Source: Mycolicibacterium sp. 018/SC-01/001
GTDB lineage: Bacteria > Actinomycetota > Actinomycetes > Mycobacteriales > Mycobacteriaceae
DNA: 64,000 bases
NCBI RefSeq assembly: GCF_007096635.1
Contig: NZ_VKAA01000010.1
Span: 1-64,000 of the forward strand
Direction of reading: 5' to 3'
Part shown: piece by piece, positions 25,221 to 34,349 of the stretch
How the letters are laid out: every line of letters begins with the position of its first letter
How positions within the stretch are numbered: position 1 is the first letter of the stretch
The notes under the pieces: generated by a model
Told to the model about the DNA's origin: nothing
Database searches by the model: none
The model's input: the letters and a program-made list of their open reading frames with translations, nothing else
Translations under genes and position numbers: made by a program

Positions 25221-26933
25221 GTGACGCCGGCGCCAGACCGCGATCCCGTCCGGATCGGGAACTGCTCGGGCTTCTACGGCGACCGCCTGTCCGCCATGCA
25301 CGAGATGCTGACCGGGGGCGACCTCGACTACCTGACCGGCGATTACCTGGCCGAGCTGACCATGCTCATCCTCGGCCGGGACCGGATGAAAGACCCCGGG
25401 CGGGGCTACGCCAAGACGTTCCTCCGCCAACTCGAACAGTGCCTGGGCCCCGCGGTGGATCGCGGTGTGCGGATCGTCGCCAACGCGGGTGGCCTGAACC
25501 CCGCCGGTCTCGCCGCCGCCATCCGCGCTCTCGCCGACCGCCTCCAGATCACCGTCGCCGTCGCACACGTCGAGGGGGACGACCTGCTCCCCCGCGCCGA
25601 GGAGTTGGGCCTGGGCCATCCGTTGACCGCCAACGCCTACCTCGGCGCGTGGGGGATCGCCGACTGTCTGAGCGCGGGCGCCGACGTCGTGGTCACGGGA
25701 CGGGTCACCGATGCGTCGGTCGTCGTCGGCCCCGCGGCAGCGCACTTCGGCTGGGCGCGCGACGACCACGACCGCATCGCCGGCGCGATCGCCGCCGGTC
25801 ACGTCATCGAATGCGGCACGCAGGCCACCGGCGGCAATTACGCCTTCTTCACCGAGATCGCCGACCTGACCCGCCCCGGCTTCCCGATCGCGGAGATCCG
25901 CGCCGACGGGTCGTCGACGATCACCAAACATCCCGGCACCGGTGGCGCCGTCACGGTCGGCACGGTCACCGCGCAGCTGCTCTACGAGATCGGCGGGGCA
26001 CTTTATGCGAACCCGGACGCCACCTTGCGGGTCGACTCGATGACACTGACCGACGACGGACCCGACCGCGTGCGCATCAGTGGCGTCACCGGCGAACCAC
26101 CCCCGCCGACACTGAAGGTCAGCCTCAACAGCATCGGCGGGTTCCGCAACGAGATGACGTTCGTGCTGACCGGGCTCGACATCGACGGCAAGGCCGCGCT
26201 CGTCCGCAGGCAGCTCGAGGAGAGCCTCACGGTCGCACCCGCGGAGATGCAGTGGACGCTGGCCCGCACCGACCATGCCGACGCCGACACCGAGCAGACC
26301 GCCAGCGCGCTGCTGCGCTGCGTCGCGCGCGACCCCGATCCCGATGTGGTGGGCCGCCGATTCTCCTCTGCTGCAGTCGAACTCGCGCTGGCCAGCTATC
26401 CGGGCTTCACCAGCACCGCCCCACCCGGCGACGGCCAGGTCTACGGCGTGTTCACCGCCGGCTATGTGCCGGCCGATCAGGTACCCCATGTCGCCGTGCA
26501 CGCCGACGGCACCCGCACCGACATCCCACCAGCCGGGCAGACCCGCGCACTCGAGCCCGCTGCCGACGTCGCCGTGGCGCCGCCGCGCACCGGCCGGCCG
26601 ACCCGCCGGCTGCCGCTGGGCACGATCGCAGGCGCCCGCAGCGGGGACAAGGGTGGCAGCGCCAACGTCGGCGTCTGGGTGCGTACCGAGGACCAGTGGC
26701 AGTGGCTGGCATCGACGTTGACCGTCGAGAAGCTGCGTGAGTTGCTGCCCGAGGCGGCCGACCTCCCCGTCACCCGGTACCTGCTGCCGAATCTGCGTGC
26801 CGTGAACTTCGTGATCGACGACATCCTGGGTCAGGGCGTTGCCTACCAGGCCCGCTTCGATCCGCAGGCCAAAGGGCTGGGTGAATGGTTGCGCAGCCGA
26901 TCCATCGACATCCCCGAGGAGTTGCTGTCGTGA
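25221..26933 (+). CDS. AtuA-like acyclic terpene utilisation protein (DUF1446)
   Basis: Protein of 570 residues with an N-terminal DUF1446 domain (about 1-450; RIGNCSGFYGDRLSAMHE, NAGGLNPAGLAAAI, DVVVTGRVTDASVVVGP) and a C-terminal AtuA-like domain (about 470-570; TIAGARSGDKGGSANVGVW). Such proteins occur with acyl-CoA carboxylases in terpenoid and related catabolic clusters; the reaction is not established. The GTG at 25221 follows gacgggagact. It heads a six-gene run whose next gene overlaps its stop (GTGA). Rv0976c is the positional equivalent. Confidence 0.85.
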   Translation: MTPAPDRDPVRIGNCSGFYGDRLSAMHEMLTGGDLDYLTGDYLAELTMLILGRDRMKDPGRGYAKTFLRQLEQCLGPAVDRGVRIVANAGGLNPAGLAAAIRALADRLQITVAVAHVEGDDLLPRAEELGLGHPLTANAYLGAWGIADCLSAGADVVVTGRVTDASVVVGPAAAHFGWARDDHDRIAGAIAAGHVIECGTQATGGNYAFFTEIADLTRPGFPIAEIRADGSSTITKHPGTGGAVTVGTVTAQLLYEIGGALYANPDATLRVDSMTLTDDGPDRVRISGVTGEPPPPTLKVSLNSIGGFRNEMTFVLTGLDIDGKAALVRRQLEESLTVAPAEMQWTLARTDHADADTEQTASALLRCVARDPDPDVVGRRFSSAAVELALASYPGFTSTAPPGDGQVYGVFTAGYVPADQVPHVAVHADGTRTDIPPAGQTRALEPAADVAVAPPRTGRPTRRLPLGTIAGARSGDKGGSANVGVWVRTEDQWQWLASTLTVEKLRELLPEAADLPVTRYLLPNLRAVNFVIDDILGQGVAYQARFDPQAKGLGEWLRSRSIDIPEELLS

Positions 26934-28078
26934 GTATCTGGACCACCCCGGAGCGTGAGGATCTGCGAAAGACGGTGCGGGCGTTCGCCGAACGCGAGGT
27001 ACTCCCCCACGTCGACGAATGGGAGCGCATCGGTGAGCTCCCGCGGGATCTGCACCGCAAGGCGGCCGCGGCGGGACTGCTGGGCGCCGGCTTCCCGGAG
27101 ACGGCAGGCGGCGAGGGCGGTGACGGCGGGGACGCGCTGGTCATCTGCGAGGAGATGCATCAGGCCGGGGTCCCCGGCGGGGTGTTCGCGTCGTTGTTCA
27201 CCTGCGGCATCGCGGTGCCGCACATGATCGCCTCCGGCGACCCGTACCTCGTCGACACCTACGTCCGGCCGACGTTGCGGGGCGAGAAGATCGGCTCGTT
27301 GGCGATCACCGAGCCCGGGGGCGGCTCCGACGTCGGGCATCTGACGACCCGAGCAGTCCGCGACGGCGACGAGTTCGTCATCAACGGCGCCAAGACCTAC
27401 ATCACCTCGGGTGTGCGGGCCGACTACGTCGTCACCGCGGCGCGCACCGGGGGGCCGGGGGCGGCGGGGGTGTCACTGATCGTCGTCGACAAGGGCACAC
27501 CGGGCTTCGAGGTCAGCCGCAAGCTCGACAAGATGGGCTGGCGCTCGTCGGACACCGCCGAGTTGTCCTACACCGACGTCCGTGTCCCGGTCGGCAATCT
27601 CGTCGGCGCCGAGAACAGCGGCTTCTTCCAGATCGCCGCGGCCTTCGTCTCCGAGCGTGTCGGCCTGGCCGCCCAGGCCTACGCCAGCGCACAGCGATGC
27701 CTCGACCTCACCGTCGAGTGGTGCCGCAACCGCGAGACCTTCGGCAAGCCGCTGATCGCACGACAGTCGGTGCAGAACACGCTCGCAGAGATGGCGCGGC
27801 GCATCGACATCGCGCGGGTGTACACCCGCCACGTCGTGGAACGTCAGATCGCCGGCGAGCAGAACCTCATCACCGAGGTGTGTTTCGCCAAGAACACCGC
27901 CGTCGAGTCCGGCGAGTGGGTGGCCAACCAGGCAGTGCAGCTGTTCGGAGGCATGGGGTACATGGCCGAATCGGAGATCGAGCGCCAGTACCGCGACATG
28001 CGCATCCTGGGCATCGGCGGCGGCACCACCGAGATCCTGACGTCGCTGGCCGCCAAGACGTTGGGCTTCCAGGCGTGA
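26930..28078 (+). CDS. fadE13: acyl-CoA dehydrogenase (FadE13 type)
   Basis: FAD-dependent alpha,beta-dehydrogenation of an acyl-CoA, 382 residues. Family blocks: AITEPGGGSDVGHL (FAD-binding), GAKTYITSGVRADY, the substrate-side WRSSDTAELSYTDVRVP, and the C-terminal QLFGGMGYMAESEIERQYRD, in which the family's catalytic glutamate position falls around AESEIE. The GTG at 26930 overlaps the AtuA stop; an upstream ATG would lie inside that gene. Substrate is unknown; short branched acyl chains are likely from the neighbouring carboxylase. Confidence 0.9.
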   Translation: MSIWTTPEREDLRKTVRAFAEREVLPHVDEWERIGELPRDLHRKAAAAGLLGAGFPETAGGEGGDGGDALVICEEMHQAGVPGGVFASLFTCGIAVPHMIASGDPYLVDTYVRPTLRGEKIGSLAITEPGGGSDVGHLTTRAVRDGDEFVINGAKTYITSGVRADYVVTAARTGGPGAAGVSLIVVDKGTPGFEVSRKLDKMGWRSSDTAELSYTDVRVPVGNLVGAENSGFFQIAAAFVSERVGLAAQAYASAQRCLDLTVEWCRNRETFGKPLIARQSVQNTLAEMARRIDIARVYTRHVVERQIAGEQNLITEVCFAKNTAVESGEWVANQAVQLFGGMGYMAESEIERQYRDMRILGIGGGTTEILTSLAAKTLGFQA

Positions 28079-29700
28079 CGCCAGCGAGAAGCGCAGCGGA
28101 TCGCGCATCGGCTCTGCGCTCGACACTGGATCCCCGCTCCGCCGCATACCGCGAGGCCGCGGATGCGATGGCGATCAAGCTCGCCGAACTCGACGCCGAG
28201 CACGCCAAGGCGCTGGCCGGCGGCGGAGAGAAGAACGTCAGCCGCCACCACGCCCGCGGCAAGATGACCGCGCGCGAACGCATCGAGGCGCTCGTCGACC
28301 CCGACTCCCCGTTCCTCGAGCTGAGCCCACTGGCCGCGTGGGGCACCGACTTCACGGTCGGCGCGAGCGTGGTCACCGGCATCGGCGCCGTCGAGGGCGT
28401 CGAATGCCTCGTCGTCGCCCACGATCCCACCGTCAAGGGCGGCACCAGCAATCCGTGGACACTGCGAAAGATCCTGCGCGCCAACCAGATCGCCCTGGAG
28501 AACCGGTTGCCGGTGATCTCCCTGGTCGAGTCGGGTGGCGCGGACCTGCCCACGCAGAAGGAGATCTTCATCCCCGGCGGGCAGATGTTCCGCGACCTGA
28601 CCCGGCTCTCCGCGGCGGGCATCCCGACGATCGCGCTGGTGTTCGGCAACTCGACCGCCGGTGGCGCCTACATCCCCGGGATGAGCGACCACGTCGTGAT
28701 GATCAAGGAGCGCTCGAAGGTGTTCCTGGCCGGCCCACCCCTGGTCAAGATGGCGACCGGGGAGGAGTCGGACGACGAGTCTCTCGGTGGGGCCGAGATG
28801 CACGCGCGCACCTCAGGTCTCGCGGATTACTTCGCCGTCGACGAGCTCGACGCGATGCGTATCGGCCGCCGCATCGTGGCGCGCCTGAACTGGCACAAGA
28901 CAGGTCCCGCGCCGAAACCGTACGTCGAGCCGGTGTTCGATTCCGAGGAGCTGCTCGGAATCGTGCCGCCGGATCTTCGCATCCCGTTCGACCCGCGCGA
29001 GGTGATCGCCCGTATCGTCGACGGCTCGGAGTTCGACGAGTTCAAGCCGCTCTACGGCGGCTCGCTGGTGACGGGCTGGGCCACGTTGCACGGCTTCCCG
29101 CTCGGCATCCTCGCCAACGCGCGGGGTGTGCTGTTCAGCGAGGAATCGCAGAAGGCCACGCAGTTCATCCAGCTGGCCAACCGCTCGGACACGCCACTTC
29201 TGTTCTTGCACAACACCACCGGCTACATGGTGGGCAAGGCCTACGAAGAGGGCGGCATGATCAAACACGGGTCGATGATGATCAACGCCGTCTCCAATTC
29301 CACCGTGCCGCACCTGTCGCTGTTGATCGGCGCGTCCTACGGCGCGGGCCACTACGGGATGTGCGGGCGCGCCTATGACCCGCGCTTCCTGTTCGCCTGG
29401 CCGAGTGCGAAATCGGCCGTGATGGGTGGCACGCAGTTGGCGGGCGTGCTGTCGATCGTGAGCCGGGCTGCGGCGCAGGCGCGCGGACAAGAGGTCGACG
29501 AGGCGGCCGACGCGGCGCTGCGCGCAGCGGTCGAGGCGCAGATCGACGCCGAGTCGCTGCCGATGTTCCTGTCCGGGCGGCTCTACGACGACGGTGTCAT
29601 CGATCCGCGAGACACCCGCACCGTGCTTGGTATGTGCCTCTCGGCGATAGCCAGCGGCCCGATCGAGGGGACGTCGAATTTCGGCGTCTTCCGAATGTGA
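28075..29700 (+). CDS. accD2: acyl-CoA carboxylase beta subunit (carboxyltransferase)
   Basis: Carboxyltransferase subunit of 541 residues, transferring CO2 from carboxybiotin to an acyl-CoA. It resembles methylcrotonyl-CoA carboxylase beta subunits: HHARGKMTARERIEALVD at the start, VESGGADLPTQKEIF, the oxyanion glycines FGNSTAGGAYIPGMSD, and GYMVGKAYEEGGMIKHG in the second crotonase-like domain. GTG start at 28075 overlaps the dehydrogenase stop (GTGA). The partner alpha subunit follows after a 49-base palindromic repeat. Methylcrotonyl-CoA or geranyl-CoA-like substrates are both compatible. Confidence 0.91.
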   Translation: MTPARSAADRASALRSTLDPRSAAYREAADAMAIKLAELDAEHAKALAGGGEKNVSRHHARGKMTARERIEALVDPDSPFLELSPLAAWGTDFTVGASVVTGIGAVEGVECLVVAHDPTVKGGTSNPWTLRKILRANQIALENRLPVISLVESGGADLPTQKEIFIPGGQMFRDLTRLSAAGIPTIALVFGNSTAGGAYIPGMSDHVVMIKERSKVFLAGPPLVKMATGEESDDESLGGAEMHARTSGLADYFAVDELDAMRIGRRIVARLNWHKTGPAPKPYVEPVFDSEELLGIVPPDLRIPFDPREVIARIVDGSEFDEFKPLYGGSLVTGWATLHGFPLGILANARGVLFSEESQKATQFIQLANRSDTPLLFLHNTTGYMVGKAYEEGGMIKHGSMMINAVSNSTVPHLSLLIGASYGAGHYGMCGRAYDPRFLFAWPSAKSAVMGGTQLAGVLSIVSRAAAQARGQEVDEAADAALRAAVEAQIDAESLPMFLSGRLYDDGVIDPRDTRTVLGMCLSAIASGPIEGTSNFGVFRM

Positions 29701-29716
29701 GAGACCTGATGTGTGT

Positions 29717-29765
29717 GATTTCGGCGTGTTCGCCGTCGCTGAGCGCAGATAATCACGCCGAAATC
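29717..29765. repeat. 49-bp palindromic repeat, copy A
   Basis: Ends in GATTTCGGCGTG and its exact inverse CACGCCGAAATC, with the central TCGCTGAGCG shared by copies B (58258) and C (63551). Copy A is the most diverged inside (18 of 24 paired positions). It lies between accD2 and accA2 inside the operon, 16 bases after a stop and 14 before a start. Confidence 0.85.
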
Positions 29766-29779
29766 GCGAGGAGAGGCGC

Positions 29780-31756
29780 ATGATCACTCGCGTTCTGGTC
29801 GCCAATCGTGGCGAGATCGCCCGACGCGTGTTCGCCACCTGCCGACGGCTGGGTATCGGCACCGCGGCCGTGTACACCGATCCGGACGCCGACGCCCCCC
29901 ACGTCGCCGAGGCCGACATTCGGGTCCGCCTCGACGGCACCCGGGGCTACCTCGACGCGGCCCAGCTGATCGCGGCTGCCCGGGCCACAGGCTCCGATGC
30001 GGTGCACCCCGGTTACGGCTTCCTGTCCGAGAATCCCGATTTCGCGGCAGCAGTCATCGATGCGGGCCTGACGTGGATCGGTCCGCCAGTGGCCGCAGTG
30101 GCCGCGATGGGTTCGAAGATCGAGGCGAAGAAGATCATGGCTGGCGCGGGTGTTCCCGTGCTCGACGAACTCGATCCGGACACGGTGACCGCGGACATGC
30201 TGCCGGTGCTGATCAAGGCGTCGGCCGGCGGCGGGGGCCGCGGTATGCGCGTGGTGCGCGAGCTCTCCGAACTGTCCGCACAGGTCGACGCGGCCCGCCG
30301 TGAGGCCGAGTCCGCGTTCGGCGATCCCACGGTGTTCTGCGAGCGCTACCTCGATGCGGGACACCACGTCGAGGTGCAGGTGATGGCCGATGCGCACGGC
30401 ACCGTGTGGGCGGTCGGCGAGCGGGAATGCTCCATCCAGCGCCGCCACCAGAAGATCATCGAGGAGGCGCCCTCCCCATTGGTCGAGCGCACTGCCGGCA
30501 TGCGGGACAAACTGTTCGAGGCCGCACGGCTGGCCGCGGGCGCGATCGGCTACACCGGCGCCGGCACTGTCGAATTCATGGCCTCCGATGAGGGAGATTT
30601 CTTCTTCCTCGAGATGAACACCCGCCTGCAGGTCGAACACCCCGTCACCGAACTCACGTCCGGTCTCGATCTGGTGGAGCTGCAACTGGCGGTTGCCGAC
30701 GGTGCCGCGCTGGACCCGCAGCCACCGACGGCCGAGGGCGCCTCGATCGAGGCCCGGCTCTACGCCGAGGACCCCGCCAAGAACTGGCAGCCGCAGGCGG
30801 GCACGCTGCACCGGTTCGACGTGCCGACCGCTGCGACGCACTTCGCGCTGCTCCGTGGGGCGGGCGTGCGCCTGGACTCCGGAGTGGACGACGGCTCGGT
30901 GATCTCGGTGTTCTACGACCCGATGATCGCGAAGGTCATCGCGTGGGCACCGACGCGTGCCCGGGCTGCGGCACTACTCGCCGACGCGCTGACCCGGACC
31001 CGGTTGCACGGCGTGCGGACCAACCGGGACCTCCTGGTCAACGTGCTGCGGCACCCGGCGTTCCTGTCCGGCGCCACCGACACGGCGTTCTTCGACACCC
31101 ACGGGCTCGGTCAACTCGCCGCACCGGTCGCCGATGCCGAGACGACGACGCTCGCGACGGTCGCGGCGGCGCTCGCCGATGCGGCCCACAATCGCGCCGT
31201 CGCACAGGTTTTCGCGGGCATTCCGAGCGGCTGGCGCAATCTGGCCTCGGGGTGGCAGACCAAGAGCTACGTCGACGACGACGGTAGTTCCCACGAGGTG
31301 GCCTACCGCATCACCCGCGACGGTGTCCGCATCGCCGGACGCGACGACATCACCGTGGTCAGCGCGTCGCCGGAGCAGGTGGTCCTGGCCGTCACCGGGG
31401 AGGGCCCCCGCGTCGACCGTCCCTTCAGCGTCGCCCGGCACGGCGCCGACGTGTACGTCGACTCCCCGACCGCGGCGGTACACCTGGTCGCGCAGGCGCG
31501 GTTCCCCGATCCGGCCGATGCGGTCGCGCACGGTTCGCTGCTCGCGCCGATGCCCGGTTCGGTGCTGCGGGTGGGGGCCGAAGTCGGCGACACCGTCACC
31601 GCGGGCCAGCCGCTGGTGTGGTTGGAGGCGATGAAGATGGAGCACACCATCGCCGCCCCGGCTGACGGCGTCCTGGCCGAACTCAACGTCACAGCAGGAA
31701 CGCAAGTACAGGTGGGCGCCGTTCTGGCGCGCGTCGATTCAGGAGAGGCCCCATGA
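29780..31756 (+). CDS. accA2: acyl-CoA carboxylase alpha subunit (biotin carboxylase/BCCP)
   Basis: ATP-dependent biotin carboxylase with its own biotin carrier, 658 residues. The N-terminal domain starts ITRVLVANRGEIARRVFATC; the ATP-grasp loop is KASAGGGGRGMRVV, followed by ERECSIQRRHQKIIEEAPS and EMNTRLQVEHPVTE. The C-terminal biotinyl domain has EAMKMEH with Lys619 as the biotin site. The ATG at 29780 is preceded by gaggagaggcgc. It pairs with the beta subunit upstream and overlaps the next dehydrogenase gene (ATGA). Confidence 0.95.
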   Translation: MITRVLVANRGEIARRVFATCRRLGIGTAAVYTDPDADAPHVAEADIRVRLDGTRGYLDAAQLIAAARATGSDAVHPGYGFLSENPDFAAAVIDAGLTWIGPPVAAVAAMGSKIEAKKIMAGAGVPVLDELDPDTVTADMLPVLIKASAGGGGRGMRVVRELSELSAQVDAARREAESAFGDPTVFCERYLDAGHHVEVQVMADAHGTVWAVGERECSIQRRHQKIIEEAPSPLVERTAGMRDKLFEAARLAAGAIGYTGAGTVEFMASDEGDFFFLEMNTRLQVEHPVTELTSGLDLVELQLAVADGAALDPQPPTAEGASIEARLYAEDPAKNWQPQAGTLHRFDVPTAATHFALLRGAGVRLDSGVDDGSVISVFYDPMIAKVIAWAPTRARAAALLADALTRTRLHGVRTNRDLLVNVLRHPAFLSGATDTAFFDTHGLGQLAAPVADAETTTLATVAAALADAAHNRAVAQVFAGIPSGWRNLASGWQTKSYVDDDGSSHEVAYRITRDGVRIAGRDDITVVSASPEQVVLAVTGEGPRVDRPFSVARHGADVYVDSPTAAVHLVAQARFPDPADAVAHGSLLAPMPGSVLRVGAEVGDTVTAGQPLVWLEAMKMEHTIAAPADGVLAELNVTAGTQVQVGAVLARVDSGEAP

Positions 31757-32913
31757 CCGGATTCGTCGAGACCGAAGAACAGCAGGCCCTGCGCAAGTCG
31801 GTAGCCGCGATGGCAGCCAACTACGGGCAGGACTACTACCTGGAGAAGGCCCGCGCCGGCCAGCACACCGACGAGCTGTGGGCCGAGGCCGGTCGACTCG
31901 GCTTCATCGGGGTGAACCTGCCCGAGGAGTACGGCGGCGGCGGGGCAGGCATGTACGAGCTGAGCCTGGTGATGGAGGAGATGGCGGCGGCGGGTTCAGC
32001 GCTGCTGATGATGGTCGTCTCGCCGGCGATCAACGGGACGATCATCGCCAAGTACGGCACCGACGAGCAGAAGCAGCGCTGGCTGCCCGGCATCGCCGAC
32101 GGCACCATCACGATGGCCTTCGCGATCACCGAACCCGATGCGGGGTCCAACTCGCACCGCATCACCACCACGGCACGCCGGGACGGCAGCGACTGGATTC
32201 TCTCCGGCCAGAAGGTGTACATCTCCGGGGTCGACCAGGCCCAGGCCGTGCTCGTCGTGGGACGGACCGCCGACCACAAGACGGGCAATCTGAAGCCTGC
32301 GCTGTTCGTCGTGCCGACCGACACCCCCGGTTTCACGTTCACCAAGATCCCCATGGAGATCGTCAGCCCCGAATTCCAGTTCCAGGTGTTCCTCGACGAG
32401 GTTCGGCTGCCCGCTGATGCGCTCGTCGGGTCCGAGGACGCCGCCATCGCGCAGCTGTTCGCCGGCCTGAACCCCGAGCGCATCATGGGCGCCGCCAGCG
32501 CCGTCGGCATGGGCCGCTTCGCCATCGACAAGGCGGTCGACTACGTCAAGACACGGCAGGTATGGAAGACGCCGATCGGTGCGCACCAGGGGTTGTCGCA
32601 CCCGCTGGCGCAGAACCACATCGAGGTCGAGCTGGCCAAGCTGATGATGCAGAAGGCGGCCAGCCTCTACGACGCCGGGGACGACGTGGGGGCGGCCGAG
32701 GCCGCGAACATGGCCAAGTACGCGGCGGGCGAGGCGTCGGTGCGCGCCGTCGATCAGGCGGTGCAGTGCCTCGGCGGCAACGGGCTGACCAAGGAGTACG
32801 GCATCGCCTCGGTGCTGACCGCGTCGCGGCTGGCCCGCATCGCGCCCGTCAGCCGCGAGATGGTGCTCAACTTCATCGCGCAGACCTCGCTCGGACTCCC
32901 CCGGTCCTACTGA
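31753..32913 (+). CDS. fadE12: acyl-CoA dehydrogenase (FadE12 type)
   Basis: Second FAD-dependent acyl-CoA dehydrogenase of the operon, 386 residues. Blocks: FAITEPDAGSNSHRIT, LSGQKVYISGVDQAQ, and QAVQCLGGNGLTKEYG near the C terminus. It is not a close duplicate of the FadE13-type gene, so the two presumably act at different steps or chain shapes. ATG at 31753 overlaps the accA2 stop; its own stop overlaps the next start (TGATG). Confidence 0.92.
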   Translation: MTGFVETEEQQALRKSVAAMAANYGQDYYLEKARAGQHTDELWAEAGRLGFIGVNLPEEYGGGGAGMYELSLVMEEMAAAGSALLMMVVSPAINGTIIAKYGTDEQKQRWLPGIADGTITMAFAITEPDAGSNSHRITTTARRDGSDWILSGQKVYISGVDQAQAVLVVGRTADHKTGNLKPALFVVPTDTPGFTFTKIPMEIVSPEFQFQVFLDEVRLPADALVGSEDAAIAQLFAGLNPERIMGAASAVGMGRFAIDKAVDYVKTRQVWKTPIGAHQGLSHPLAQNHIEVELAKLMMQKAASLYDAGDDVGAAEAANMAKYAAGEASVRAVDQAVQCLGGNGLTKEYGIASVLTASRLARIAPVSREMVLNFIAQTSLGLPRSY

Positions 32914-33674
32914 TGCTGGTCGACTATCAGCGCGACGGTGCGGTCGCGCGGCTGACGCTGGACTCGCCGCACAACCGCAATGCGCTGTCGACGGCGCTGG
33001 TCGCGCAATTGCACGACGGTCTGGATCGGGCGACGGCGGACCCGGCGGTGCGGGTCGTGGTGCTCGGACACACGGGCGGCACGTTCTGCGCCGGCGCCGA
33101 CCTGGCCGAGGCTGCCGGCCGCGACCCCTCCGAGCTGGCCCTGGACCGAGCGCGGGAGATGACGCAGCTGCTGCGCCGCATCCTGACCTGCCCGCGACCG
33201 GTCATCGCCGCGGTCAACGGTCACGCCCGCGCCGGCGGCCTCGGGTTGATCGGCGCGTGCGACATCGCGGTGGCCGGTACGGCCAGCACGTTCGCGCTGA
33301 CCGAGGCCCGCATCGGGGTGGCCCCGTCGATCATCTCGCTGACGTTGCTGCCCAAGATGACCGCGCGCTCCGCGGGCCGCTACTTCGTCACCGGCGAGAA
33401 GTTCAGCGCGGCAGAGGCCGCGCGGATCGGTCTGGTCACCGTCGCGGCCGACGACGTCGTCGCCACGGTCGACGCCCTGGCGTCGGCGATCGCGCTGGGC
33501 TCACCGCAGGGCCTGGCCGAATCGAAGGCGCTGACCACCGCAGCCGTCCTCGAGGAGTTCGATCGGCGGGCCGAGACGTTGACCCGACGATCGGCGGAGC
33601 TGTTCGTCTCCGACGAGGCCCGCGAGGGCATGCTCGCTTTTCTGGAGAAGCGCACACCCCGCTGGATCGAGTGA
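32913..33674 (+). CDS. echA7: enoyl-CoA hydratase/isomerase family protein
   Basis: Crotonase-fold enzyme of 253 residues that probably hydrates the unsaturated acyl-CoA produced or carboxylated by its neighbours. The oxyanion-hole motifs are GGTFCAGADL and AVNGHARAGGLGLIGACD; the position of the first catalytic glutamate in canonical hydratases falls in TEARIGVAPS. The ATG at 32913 shares a base with the fadE12 stop. Last gene of the coupled run, as Rv0971c is in M. tuberculosis. Confidence 0.9.
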   Translation: MLVDYQRDGAVARLTLDSPHNRNALSTALVAQLHDGLDRATADPAVRVVVLGHTGGTFCAGADLAEAAGRDPSELALDRAREMTQLLRRILTCPRPVIAAVNGHARAGGLGLIGACDIAVAGTASTFALTEARIGVAPSIISLTLLPKMTARSAGRYFVTGEKFSAAEAARIGLVTVAADDVVATVDALASAIALGSPQGLAESKALTTAAVLEEFDRRAETLTRRSAELFVSDEAREGMLAFLEKRTPRWIE

Positions 33675-33760
33675 ACTGCTCACAGTTTGGCCACGGCCCT
33701 TGCATGTACCGCTGATCGTCGTAGCCTGGTGGCGATGTGCGGACCTAGCAGGAGCCCCCG

Positions 33761-34339
33761 ATGAGCAGCCCCGCGTCGCGGAGCCGCTCGACGCGCGCGG
33801 CCGACACCGATCGCATTCAGGTGGCGCAGCTGCTGACCGATGCCGCGGCGTCGGGCACGATCGGCGTGACCGAGTACGAAGCCCGGCTGGCCCGGGCGTA
33901 CGCGGCGCAGACGTGCGACGAGCTGGATCGACTGTCCGCGGACCTGCCCGGTGCCATCACCCGTGGCCGCAGCGGCTCGTGCCGTCCGGCGCCGTCGAGC
34001 ACCCTGCTGGCGATCCTGTCGGGCTACGAGCGCCGCGGCCGGTGGAATGTGCCGAAGCGACTGACCACGGTGGCGCTGTGGGGCGGCGGCGTCGTCGATC
34101 TGCGCTACGCAGACTTCACCGCCCACGACGTCGAGATTCGGACCTACTCGGTCATGGGCGGTCAGACCATCCTGGTGCCACCCGAGGTGAACGTCGACCT
34201 CCGCGGGATGTCGGTGATGGGCAACTTCGACCACAGCGTCGAGGGCGAGGGTTCGCCCGGCGCGCCGTGTGTGCGCATCTCCGGGTTCGCGCTGTGGGGC
34301 AGCGTCACCGTCAAACGGAAGAAGCGCAAGTCGGCCTGA
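33761..34339 (+). CDS. DUF1707 protein with LiaF-like C-terminal domain
   Basis: Protein of 192 residues: a DUF1707 helical domain (about 15-65; TDRIQVAQLLTDAAASGTIGVTEYEARLARAYAA pattern, shown here only by its ends TDRIQV and ARAYAA), a short linker, and a beta-rich domain (about 105-180; IRTYSVMGGQTILVPPEV, MSVMGNFDH) like the cell-wall-active antibiotic response domain. Rv0966c is the likely equivalent. No transmembrane helix is evident. Its role is unknown; the C-terminal domain occurs in envelope-stress modules. Confidence 0.78.
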   Translation: MSSPASRSRSTRAADTDRIQVAQLLTDAAASGTIGVTEYEARLARAYAAQTCDELDRLSADLPGAITRGRSGSCRPAPSSTLLAILSGYERRGRWNVPKRLTTVALWGGGVVDLRYADFTAHDVEIRTYSVMGGQTILVPPEVNVDLRGMSVMGNFDHSVEGEGSPGAPCVRISGFALWGSVTVKRKKRKSA

Positions 34340-34349
34340 GAGGTCTGGA

